Source: Acanthosepion esculentum (lineage: Eukaryota > Mollusca > Cephalopoda > Sepiida > Sepiidae). From it: a stretch of DNA of 64,000 nucleotides. The translations under genes and the position numbers were made by a program. The DNA lies in NCBI GenBank assembly GCA_964036315.1, contig OZ038492.1:32964283-33028282 (forward strand), given 5' to 3'. The notes beneath the pieces are model-generated. The model searched no databases, had not been told where the DNA came from, and was given only the letters and a program-made list of their open reading frames with translations. Below, in pieces: positions 54,426 through 64,000 of the stretch. Every line of letters begins with the position of its first letter. Within the stretch, counting starts at the first letter, position 1.

Positions 54426-55019
54426 TATTCTCAGCATCAACCAATAACTCTTTAAAAAGTTAGGGATCGATTTTATACTTTATCTAGATTAGGAGCAAGA
54501 TCACTTCTAAAATGATAATCATTCAATTTTTATTTCATTCTGACAAGTGTCATAATTTAAGGAATGGTCTAAAGAATGCTAATCTACAAAAATTATTCCC
54601 CCCCAAAACAGTTTTGTTTATTTCTTTTACAACTGCATCAGACTATTTCAGCAATACCGAGTTTTGTTTATAGATATATAATTTAAGACAATGATGTTTT
54701 TGTTTTTGTTTTTTTTGTTTTTTTGACTTTTTTTTTTTTTTTGTTTTTTTTACCCTGTCAGGTTTCAGAATTGATATTTAAGATTTTATAACTTACAATT
54801 ATACTTTGAACTTTTTGTAAGTGGAACAACTTTCCTTTTGCACTTCATTCTTAACAACTGTGACTTTTTAATCTTAAGGTAAAAAAGGCAACAAAAATAC
54901 TTAGCTTCATGCTGATGGTATTTGTGCAAATATTGCACCTTTCACTTTCCTTTGTCTAATCACCTGCTGTCTTAGTTGTGTGTAAATAAGCCAATAAATG
55001 TTTTATTAGCAATTTTTAT

Positions 55020-55600
55020 AACCGAGGTACTCAGAAGGAAAACTGCAAGAACTCCTAGACAAAGTAATTAAAAGAACATTTAAAAAGGAAAAAAAAGGGG
55101 GGGAAAAAAAAAGACTCTTAACTATAAGATGACAATGTTTCAATATTCTTGTATTGTTTCAAACTATTGTTCTCATCTTGGTTGATATAGATGTTATTAT
55201 AGACACCATGTTTTGACCAAGTACCCTTTGGTCATCATCAGGTGTCCATTGATTGATTGGATGATATACATTAGAAATTAAATACTAATTTATGAAAAGT
55301 GGTATAAACCTGCCATCATAACCAAATGTCAATGACGTTGAATATAAGTCTACAAAAGCACACCACTAATGTCCTTTGGGACAGTGGGGCATAGTGGATA
55401 AAGGAGTTGGTTATACATGTCTTACTGTCATCTAGTGGTTCAATCCTTGGCTCTAGTAATGACACACTAGTTCAGCAGGAACAAACAACTGATATCACAG
55501 TGACAAAATATCATAATCAACAATTACTCATCTCGGAAATTAAATACTAAGAAGGAAAACTGCAAGAACTAGATAAAGTAGTTAGAAAAACGAATAAAGG
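55020..55600. repeat. Direct duplication around a tRNA-like SINE
   Basis: agaaggaaaactgcaagaactcctagacaaagtaatt (55034) recurs at 55549. Between them, ggcatagtggataaaggagttgg (A-box-like) and gtggttcaatccttgg (B-box-like) mark a SINE head at 55385-55450, and 55130-55260 holds an inverted ctgatga motif with a tgacca/tggtca stem followed by aaaac. Confidence 0.5.
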
Positions 55601-55829
55601 ACTAACTATAACTGCTCAGGTGCATTTATGCATTTGTTCTTCAATACCCACAAAGTCAATTTTGTGGTTTTATACAGCAACTATGCTAAGCAGACCTTAG
55701 TTACCACATTTTAGTAGTTGACCACATTGCATATTTTACATATTTTCTGGATTAAAAAAATAAAATTAGTTTTATAAATTTAAATAAAATTACAAATATT
55801 TTTCTATGAAGATCTGCTCGGTTATTGCT

Positions 55830-55915
55830 CGCCGCCTTTCCACGGGAGTCCAAGTACACTGGCTTGGGGAACTTGAACTTAGTATAACTATGATCCACTA
55901 GGTTATCCTTCCATG
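55830..55915 (-). mobile_element. tRNA-derived SINE head
   Basis: Minus strand: ggataacctagtggatcatag, gttcaagttccccaagcc, gtgtacttggactccc. Same family as 45735-45930. Confidence 0.5.
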
Positions 55916-56044
55916 GGACAATTCTCTGTGGAAAACTTGGAGCTATAAACCTAACCTGCCTGCTGATGAGTGTTGCTATTTGTCATGCTTGACTGCACTC
56001 ACTAAAGCTTCTCTTTTGTTACAGCTGCTGCTACTGAAAACCTG

Positions 56045-56245
56045 CTGCCATTTGTCTTTACTACCCTTGTAGAATAAATAAAGGCTTAAGTTCAAAATTC
56101 TCTGAAGGTTACCCAGACCAATGTACAGCTGATGAAAACCAAATGGTACATCAGCCAAAAGGTTGTGATAACAAAAATGACGGGGACAATAGTGCACATG
56201 TAAATAAGGATAATTCCTTATCCTTGAAATTCAGACAAAAATTAT
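56045..56245 (+). repeat. Interspersed repeat with ctgatga motif
   Basis: gaataaataaaggcttaagttcaaaattctctgaaggttacccag...gctgatgaaaacc...gacaatagtgcacatgtaaata. Same family as 45890-46060. Confidence 0.5.
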
Positions 56246-56503
56246 GATTTGGATCCTTGACTGAAAGAATTACGGACCGACCCAAGAGGATCATGTGAAA
56301 AGGGAGGGGTGCAAAAAACAGGGTCAATTGAACTCTTCACTTTACAAAAAATAATTGCTATTATCTTTTATGCAGAACTTTTTGGCTTCTATGATAAAAT
56401 GATCCTTTGTTTACTCTGAAAAAAAAGTAAAAATAAAAATGGCTTTTCTTTTCTGGCTATGAGTAAGAGCCAAGATCACACATACATCCTAAGATATAGG
56501 GAA

Positions 56504-56506
<3 letters not shown>

Positions 56507-56545
<39 letters not shown>
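56507..56545. repeat. (TA)n microsatellite
   Basis: About 38 bp of TA at the 3' side of the hammerhead SINE-like element. Confidence 0.95.
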
Positions 56546-56550
<5 letters not shown>

Positions 56551-56552
56551 TT

Positions 56553-56890
56553 AATTCATTGAGTCTGAAAGAAACCTCAACAGAATGCAGAAAGCACTGG
56601 ATGGCCGTTTCGTCCTATATTTGGGACTCATCAGCAGTGCGCATCCACTACCGAGAATTGAAACCCGGACAGTTAGGTTATGAAGCAAACATCATACCAA
56701 CTGTTCAATGGGCCTCGGTGACGAAGGGGTAGCAAATCAGACTCAATATAGCACCGCTCGCTCACATATTCCGTGGTGGAACTCAACCGAAATTCTCTGT
56801 AATCATAGGACTGTGCCCCTGGAAGCCACGACTACTATCACCAAGCCGCTCAAACTGAAGCATTAGAAAGACTTTCAGACTCGATGAATT
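56553..56890 (-). mobile_element. SINE/MITE-like element carrying a hammerhead ribozyme
   Basis: 338 bp between inverted repeats aattcattgagtctgaaag (56553-56571) and ctttcagactcgatgaatt (56872-56890), one mismatch. On the minus strand a tRNA-like B box (ccgggtttcaattctc, 56652-56667) precedes the hammerhead (56594-56640), and a TA array follows the 3' side. No coding. It may be a pol III-transcribed retroelement (tRNA-like head) or a DNA MITE (inverted ends); the sequence does not decide. Confidence 0.65.
56594..56640 (-). ncRNA. Type I hammerhead ribozyme
   Basis: Minus strand, in order: stem I gcactg; core ctgatga; stem II gtcc/ggac with loop caaatata; core gaa; stem III acgg/ccat (one C-A mismatch, no loop); c; stem I cagtgc. 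All conserved core bases are present and stem I pairs perfectly over 6 bp. Cleavage is expected after the c opposite 56600. The minimal stem III resembles ribozymes that act best as dimers, as in other metazoan retroelements. Confidence 0.85.
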
Positions 56891-58535
56891 ACTTAATTAT
56901 AATTATCAAATCCTCCTAACAATTTCTATCATATGTATATCATTGCTTGATCTAGCTTCTAATGCTTCAATGTGAGATTACTACAGAATTTTTTAAAATG
57001 AAAAATCTTTCTTGAACCTTTTATTTTAGTTTTCTATTCAAGTTAATAGATTAAATTTAATTCCAATAAACAAAATACTGGAAGTAGTATTATTTTTTTT
57101 TTTTTAAATAGCCAATTAGCACCCTTCTTTTAGTTGTCTTTCATTGCAATATTATTTATTACTATTAATATTTATTTTTATTAAAAAATCTTCCAAAAAT
57201 AAGAAAAAATACTTTTCTGAAACTTTGAGGAATATTAGCTGATTTAAAGTATAATTAATCTGATTGGAAACAAATATTATTTACTTTAAGTTTAAAATAT
57301 TGCGGAAATTCATTTTTTTGACACTGTTAGCTGTTTGTTTAAGCTTTTGACAACTTGATTTTTATTTAATGTTGTTCTATAGAAGCTTTAGCCATAAAAT
57401 ATAATTGAATATTTCACTTTTCATATATAATTTTTAAGTACTTGGTAATCTAAAAAATTTAAGAAAATATTCCCTGTAATCTAATGTTTTATTGAATTTT
57501 AGATACTTTCTTGCTTTAAATTTACTATAGTTATTGCTCTTATTTTATGATAATGTCATGTCTGTATCAACAAAAATCAGCATGTTTATACATGTACAAA
57601 AAAATTCAAAATTCTTTTAAAAATATGGTGTTTGATGATTTGTACTTAGCTTTTCCATTCATGATTAGTAAATACAGTTTCTACTTAATAATAATATTAA
57701 TAATAATAATATCATCTAAAAGTGGTCAGATTAATACAGAATTTTAAAAGATTTAAAACAAATTATTCTAATTAAATTTTTTTAAAAATGAAGACAATTC
57801 TTGTAAAAATTCATTATTCACCAAAAAAAAATTCTTCATAAGACAATAGTGTCCTTAATATTTATTTTATTTATAAAAGTGATTAAAAGTTTTTCTAATG
57901 AAATAGTCATAGTTTTATTGCATTTTCTATTTTACAATTCAGAGCAGATTTTCAGTAAATGGTGTTTCTGTTTAACAAAAACAAATTGATGATTTAAATT
58001 CTTAAAGGAATCCTGCTTTTGACTAATAAATATGAAGAGGGTGGAATTTTAATTTCTTGAAATTTTGTAAATTTAAGTGGAGGTAAACATGTAAAAAAAA
58101 AAAAAAAAAATCAAAAATAATTTAATTCATTTGTAAATAAGTCTTGAAATTTAATTAAAATCTCATAATTATTTGATTTTTGCAAGAATTTCCAAAACAG
58201 TTTTTTTTGTTTTTTGTTTTTTTAATACTACAAAAAGATGCTACATTTTCCATACTAATCTTTGCCCCCCCCCCCTCTCCCTTTGACACAAAGAAAACAA
58301 GATTTTTAACAAAAATTTTGAATGTGCTAGAAAGGATTAAGAAATTTAATAAAATAATCAAAAATTACTTTGGTCTTTCATTTTAATAACAAACATTTTA
58401 ACAATAAAACTTTGTTTTTATCAAGTTTGACACTGTTGTCCATCATAGCATGCTCTTTATTTTTTTTATTTTTTGAAAATTTTTTTGATTTTTTTTTAAA
58501 GATTTTTTTTTTTTTTTTTTTAAATATGGAAAATA

Positions 58536-58576
<41 letters not shown>

Positions 58577-59040
58577 AACTCCACATCTGCAGCTTCTCTT
58601 TAAACATAGCTTGTCTCACTAGATGAATTACAACTGAACAGTGAGTTTGATCCTCACCATGTGCCCCATATTTTCTGCCTTGTGCCATATCTAAACTACG
58701 CTTAGTAAATTATTTTTATATTTTTAAAGAAAGGGGTGAATTTTCATTCATTCATGATTCAAACCTGCATTCTCCTTGGAGAACCCATCATTGGATCTAA
58801 CATGCTTTGGACTTTTTGAGCGTAGAATGTGTTGATGATCAAGCAAAGTTAAATGGTGCCTTTGAACACAGATTTTTCTCTGACTCTTGAAATAGACGTA
58901 CCTGCTCAGTTTCATATCCTAACATTTCTAAAGAAAGGGATTTTTTTTTTTTTTTTATTAATCTTACAAATTTTATTACTTAAATGTTAATTTTAGCTTT
59001 TACTCAAATACAAGTATGTGACGACCGACCCCTGGCAGCG
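56891..59040. other. No gene recognised; AT-rich
   Basis: Homopolymer runs (58095-58110 a, 58502-58521 t), a tg/ta microsatellite (58539-58575) and a weak B-box-like gtttgatcctcacc near 58645. Nothing else was recognised. Confidence 0.4.
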
Positions 59041-59062
59041 CAATCCTGCAGTCACGGCACCA
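59041..59062 (-). other. Primer binding site, tRNA-His-like
   Basis: Minus strand tggtgccgtgactgcaggattg matches the tRNA-His 3' complement (tggtgccgtgact...ggatt) with two extra bases. It lies three bases beyond the LTR end at 59066. Confidence 0.65.
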
Positions 59063-59065
59063 ATA

Positions 59066-60290
59066 TGTGACACCCGAAGCAACTGCTTTGATCTCAATTC
59101 AACCTACCCACGTTGTGATTTGATCTTAGGTTGACTAGATCAATCAAACGTCGGGCCGTAGTGCCAGCTGAATCCAGGTCAAGGTGATACTGCACAAAAA
59201 ATGTAGAAAAACAAAAACACAAAGAACAACTTCAAGGCGAGCAACTGGTTAGGAACAGTGATTAATTTTATGTCAGTTTGTTGAGTTACAGGAGTGCGTC
59301 TCTCTCTTTCTCTCCCAGCCCAAAAAATGTGGATTGTAACACTTTTGCGTTCTTAGCGAGCTCTGGATATCTGGGTTGTTTTTCAATAAAGTCGGCCCTG
59401 GTGGAAAATATAAGTCAGACTTCTATAATTTGTTCTTGGTTAGAAGTCTAAGTCGGAAGGCATGGATTCATGCGGTCACCTCTGCGAGGCGTTATCTTCC
59501 AAGTCCCCTGTCTCTTGGGCTCGACTGGACCTCTCTGACTGGAACTGAACTCTACTGCACTCTACTCAACTGCACTGTATTCTCTACTGCTAAAACGCTC
59601 GAAGACATTTGCTTATATAGACGCCTATCAAAACCCGGTGTGGGGTCGGACATGGTTTGGGTTCTTCGTTGATTTCAAATCCCCAATAAGGATTTTCTTT
59701 GTTTTCGGTCAGGAATATTTATCATTTTCCATTTTTGGAAATCTACCGCTCTTTGTCTAGAGAGGCTCCACCCCTTCTGCGAGGAAAGGTCGGAGGAGAG
59801 CCCTCTTCCTTCTCATACCGGCACCTTATACCAATCCTTTCGAGGGCTGTCAACAAAAATCTCCCTCCTTCTCATATCCTCATCTTCTGTGAGGAAAAGT
59901 CAGAGGAGAATTATCCTCCTAAGTTTAGCTTTTCTCACATTGATACCTCACACCAATCCTTCAAGTGGGTGTCAACCAGACCGCCTGTTTTATCATATTT
60001 TCATCCCTCCCACCACCTCAAGCCAGGTAGGTGTTTAGCTTACCCTGGAGGAAAAAAGAAGGGAAAGAAAAAAAAAATTAAAATTATTTTTATTTTTTTC
60101 TTTAAAAAAAAAACAATTAGACCTCCCAGAATTCTGTTGACAATCTTTTATCTTACCTTAGACATCTGGTAATTGCCAGGGCCTTTGCCACAATGCTTTA
60201 ATTATTCATTTACTCGTTAATTTGGGAAACCGTATCCACTTATGGACTAAAACTTGTTTTATCACAAGATGCCCGCCAGTTTGGCGACGA
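59066..60290 (-). mobile_element. LTR (tRNA-His-primed family), copy B
   Basis: Ends at tgtgacaccc next to the primer site. Minus strand: TATA box gtctatataag (about 59615), then a ccagtcagagagg/ctctgactgg-rich leader, then aatcacaacgtgggtaggtt as in copy A. U3 contains a two-unit repeat (gaggaaaggtcggaggag at 59781 and gaggaaaagtcagaggag at 59891, period 110). No internal coding follows on the left, so it may be solo or truncated. The outer limit is approximate. Confidence 0.6.
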
Positions 60291-61327
60291 AAAATTCCGT
60301 TGCAAAAACAATATTTGTCTCAACCTGACTTCGATCAATGCTGCCCTCATTGATAATGAATTTCGTCAAATTCTTCCTTTAGTATTTTATTTTGTTAATC
60401 AACTTCCTTCCATGCCCCGCTGACCGACATTCACTAAGTGACCAACCCGTGGTTCTATCGGAGTATTATCCAATGCTGACAGCTGCACGCCCTTCTCCAA
60501 AAACCTGACTTATTCGCGAGAAAAGGGAAACAATAGGTCGTTAAATTCTTAATCGCATTTCAAAATAATAAAATAAAAAAATCTCCTTACCCATTCTTTG
60601 TTTGGGAAAATAACAAAACAAAAAGAATATCGCTCAGTATGCCTTTCATTCTATCTATTGGTTTAAGTAATCCCCGTAATTAACTTCCATGGTTAATTAA
60701 TTGGTCAACTAACTGCCGTTGCTAAATAGTGTTACAAGTATTCAATAAAATAAATTTTAAGTAATGAAATATATTTTCTATTTTGATTGTTTGTTTAATG
60801 GCATACCAACTCCTTATATTTTCATTTAATGTCAAAATTTAATTTTCTAGGGAGCATTAGTAATTTTTTTTTACAAAAAATGTATTGCTGTAAATTTTTT
60901 TTTTTTGCTTACAGAAATGTATTGCTGATAATTTTTTTTTCTTTTTTAACTATATAAATGTATTGCTTTTATTTTTACTATAAAATGTAGTGTTTTAACC
61001 CCAGTTTGGAGTTAAATATTTGCCCATAGCTTGGACCCTAACAGGTGATACCACTCCAGGTCAGGGTGGGCCTGGGAACAACAGCAATTAACAGGTGGTT
61101 CCATGCCCCTCAAAATCTTCCGAACAGAGGCTTTACTGCCAGATATAGTTTATCGTCATACCCAGGATGGTATTTTCTATATAAAATGTGTGTGTGTTTG
61201 TAGATTTTGAAATATTTGACTGAGGAATACTTGAGACCTCTCACAATACAATGCATGCTGAAAAGTTTTCAACTGAATACACTTTCCAAAATCTAACCTA
61301 ATATTAGAATCTATTTTTTAATTTTAA

Positions 61328-61360
<33 letters not shown>

Positions 61361-61475
61361 AAAAATAAACCAGAAACTTTTCAGTTCCACCTCCGTAGAT
61401 ATTGTTAAAAGGTATTTTAAATTTCTACCTTGTTTGAATTTAATCTTTTAAAGCATTATTTTGACATAATTTCAA

Positions 61476-61526
<51 letters not shown>

Positions 61527-62177
61527 AATTTTCTTGACATTTCTCCAAATATGTAAACATGTGTGTTCATGCTTAAATCCTTTTGTCGTTATCAAAGAAG
61601 CTATATTTATGCTTCATTATTTACTTATTATTACCTACATTTTCTGTGAGTTTGTCTTTATTGTTTTTAATACCATGTATTCTTTGTCATGGTTCAAGTT
61701 GACTATCTCTTCCAGTCACATCGTGATAGCATTAACATAAAACCTTTAAAGCTCATTCCTGATACTGTTAGACTATGTTGTTTACTGAAGATTGAAAAAA
61801 AAATAATAAAACTAAACAATTTTTAAATACTGCGTGCCATTACCCACACCTTGCTGCATGTTTTTCTTCTTTTTCTTTGTTTTAAAGAAAATGCTGATTG
61901 ATTTTAAATCATTGTTATAATTTGTGGGGAAAATTGATGCATTTCAATATTACTCGATGATCTTGCTGATGTGACCTCCATCTTTCACAATAGACAATTG
62001 GAGTCTCATTGCCAACTGTGTAAACCACTTGATAGGATTGTCTGTTCACATGTGCAGTAAGATGCCCTCTTATTGCATGCCAAATTACATCATGACTATG
62101 CAACTTGTTCTGAAGATGTTCAAAATAACTAGATATTCTCAGAATGGACTGTACTGTGAAATTTATATCATATTCTT

Positions 62178-62180
<3 letters not shown>
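60291..62180. other. No gene recognised; AT-rich with TA and T runs
   Basis: Includes poly-T at 61329-61353 and (TA)n at 61481-61520. No coding signal was recognised. Confidence 0.4.

Positions 62181-62236
<56 letters not shown>
62181..62236. repeat. (TA)n microsatellite
   Basis: About 56 bp of TA; a second array lies at 62569-62602. Confidence 0.95.
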
Positions 62237-62239
<3 letters not shown>

Positions 62240-62370
62240 ATCCACAGACAGACTGTTTTGTTGTATCACAGCTCATCTGTGTGGCTAGATATCCAATTGC
62301 TTCAAACCAGGATCAAAACTCAATAGACTTAACATCAGTCAGGGACACTTACCCCTAGGCTATTGGTGCA
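62240..62370 (-). mobile_element. tRNA-derived SINE head
   Basis: Minus strand: atagcctaggggtaagtgtcc (A-box-like) and gagttttgatcctgg (B-box-like) about 30 bp apart. Confidence 0.5.
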
Positions 62371-62556
62371 TGGCAGAGAAAGGTAATATTTAATACATTA
62401 TATACATGATATATAAATGCCATACCAGGTGCTATAGTGCTCAATTCTTACAAAGAGCGATGCATTAAAGCAGCAGCAGTTGTTAAAAAATTGCCTTTGC
62501 TCCATAGTGCTCAATCAGCTGACGAGAGCATAGTCATCCACAGACTGTTTCACAGC

Positions 62557-62606
<50 letters not shown>

Positions 62607-63016
62607 CGTGTGTGTGGGTTTGTAATTACTTCAAATATTATTTTAGTGGATATCGAATGTTTGAGTAGTGGCTGCATTTTTTTAAACAGTGTTTATTACA
62701 TCTGTCAGTACATTCAAGAAAACTTAAAGAAAGTTTGCTCTCTGGCATGGTTCAAAACTGTGTCCCCCCTTTGTAGGAGAAACCACTGTCTGATCCAGCA
62801 TGCTTTAGACTGCTTAGCCAGAGATCATCACAACCCAGCAAAGTTCTAGTTACCCTTTTAAGGAATGCCCCCACTTCAGATTTTTTTTCTCAAAAGCCCA
62901 TATCTGCTTGAGATTATTATAGACATTTGGATGTGGTTGTAATTTCTTATTAAGACTAAGTATATTATTCTGAATAATAATAGATGTTGGTGGATAATAT
63001 TCTATGCCTATTTTCT

Positions 63017-63668
63017 TCTATATAATAAATGTGAATGTCACTGTGACACCCTTTTTCAATTAAAGGGTCACAACTCTCTAACTTTCAATAGCTTCAATGT
63101 TACAGAAATTTTGGATTCCCAAGTTTTCATTCCTACAATTTTCCTTTTTCTTACATGTTACCACCACTTACTTTTTAGTTTTTATAACTTGGAAATAATC
63201 AAAATTAATTGCAAAATCCAGCAAAAGTCACCCATGAAATAAAAAATAATTGTTTGTACGGAAAGTAAGTATCTACGTACATCAAATTGTCTTTAAATTA
63301 AGTGGTGGCAGAAGAATTATCGTTGAACTTTTAAAAGGTAAGCTTAAATATTAATGCAGTACTTAAATGCAGCAATCAATTTTGAGTTCTTCTGTAGTTT
63401 ATTGTTGCCTGTTGCATTAGGCAGCAGTATGCCTCACAAAAAGAAACCTCCACCAACAGAGAAACAGATTATAAGCAAAAGAGCCAAGACTGCAGCGAGG
63501 CAAAGAAAGTCTCATGCAAATGAAACCCCAGATCAAACGGCAGAGAGGAGAGCTTCCAATGTTGAGAATATGCAAAGACTTAGGGAAACTCAAACTCCTA
63601 AACAAGCCAAAGGCCCAATCTGCAGGAGCTAGCTTAATTGCTACTCAATAGGGTGGCTTTTAAGCTAG
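63017..63668 (+). mobile_element. Helitron-like element, copy 3, with coding remnant
   Basis: Starts tctatataataaatgtgaatgtcac and ends in the terminal hairpin ctagcttaattgctactc - aata - gggtggcttttaagctag. Same family as 44964 and 52679, but it keeps a start of coding sequence at 63429. The protein type supports a Helitron origin. Confidence 0.7.
63429..63632 (+). pseudogene. Helitron-associated basic protein, N-terminal fragment
   Basis: Starts MPHKKKPPPTEKQIISKRAK, then ANETPDQTAERRASNVENMQ and RLRETQTPKQAKG. Repeats of the E-T-P-x-Q-(T/A)-x-x-R-R motif (R-R-A-x-N-x-E-x-M-Q-R-L-R-x-T-x-T-P) resemble the N-terminus of helicase proteins encoded by invertebrate Helitrons. The coding stops about 40 bp before the element end, so the Rep and helicase domains are absent. 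The protein is very basic and may bind DNA (inference). Confidence 0.6.
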
Positions 63669-63789
63669 TCGATATATGTATTTATTAATAATAATAAATT
63701 GGATTTTTAATAAATTTTATTTTTTCTCCATGTTACTTCTGTGTTTAAATATGGGTTACTAAATTAAATTTTTACACTTGCCTTGATAA

Positions 63790-64000
63790 AGTTTCTCAAA
63801 GACTTGCGTGCCTGAACTGGCGCCTGCCCTCTCTAAATTATACAACCACTGCCTCAAGGAGTCTTGTTTTCCTGACTGCTGGAAGTCCTCAACCATTGTT
63901 CCTGTCTTTAAGAACTCTGGTGACCCCTCCGACCCTTCTAATTACCGTCCTATCAGTCTCCTACCCCTCTTCGGCAAAGTCTTCAAGGCCATTATCAACA
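63790..64000 (+). pseudogene. LINE reverse transcriptase, cut by window edge
   Basis: Open from 63790 to the window end: VPELAPALSKLYNHCLKESC, FPDCWKSSTIVPVFKNSGDP, SNYRPISLLPLFGKVFKAII. F-K-N-S-G-D-x-S-x-x-S-N-Y-R-P-I-S-L-L is the first RT motif block of CR1/Jockey-like LINEs. It may continue as coding sequence beyond the window; the 5' side is truncated by a stop at 63787. Confidence 0.8.

Noticed and set aside
61915..62241. 108-codon minus-strand frame with YQVVYTVGNETPIVYCERWR
   Set aside because: Text looks transposon-like but no family could be named and the N-terminus is a TA array.

Overview
This is eukaryotic, intron-rich, AT-rich DNA with no prokaryote-like gene layout. Only one piece of a host gene is clear: a first coding exon of a LysM-domain membrane protein of the LYSMD3/LYSMD4 type at 34227-34679 (+), ending in a canonical splice donor. 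The rest is a dense, nested graveyard of transposable elements. The mix (CsRn1- and Mag-like Gypsy elements, Tx1-like and CR1/Jockey-like LINEs, a Penelope-like element, mariner, hAT and pogo elements, Helitron-like elements, 5S rRNA-derived SINEs, hammerhead-ribozyme SINEs, many long TA arrays) suggests a lophotrochozoan, most probably a cephalopod mollusc. That organism call is inference.

Layout. 0.5-2 kb: two diverged LTR-like copies with TATA boxes and a tRNA-Trp-like primer site. 2.46-6.44 kb: a Tx1-like LINE (+) flanked by a 16-17 bp target duplication and carrying a pogo-type MITE. 6.5-8.1 kb: more LTR pieces, one with an 81-bp CCAAT-box minisatellite. 8.2-9.2 kb: a CR1/Jockey LINE piece split by a mariner-like relic. 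9.7-11.5 kb: an interspersed repeat whose first copy has expanded a 39-bp minisatellite to about 1.27 kb. 12.5-16.7 kb: a CsRn1-type Gypsy element (-). 18.1-19.5 kb: a truncated hAT element. 19.8-20.1 kb: a 5S-derived SINE.

21.39-31.60 kb is one nested structure. A Mag-like Gypsy element (-) sits between 5-bp duplications (atatt). It lacks the reverse transcriptase palm, has a pogo MITE near its protease, and its right LTR is split by a 5-kb Tx1-like LINE (-) flanked by an exact 18-bp duplication.

After the LYSMD exon, 34.7-64 kb looks like intron or intergenic DNA: LINE relics, a Penelope-like element at 42.4-44.8 kb with a hammerhead-like motif, three Helitron-like copies, a mariner with both terminal repeats at 46.84-48.10 kb, two LTRs with an apparent tRNA-His primer site, several SINE families, and a SINE-like element at 56.55-56.89 kb carrying a well-formed hammerhead ribozyme core. 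A LINE reverse transcriptase runs off the right edge.

The transposon genes act only in their own mobility and nearly all are broken. The likely host-functional item is the LYSMD exon. The most interesting signals are the hammerhead motifs, a covarying 3' hairpin in the Tx1-like LINE, and the dated nesting order that the target duplications give.
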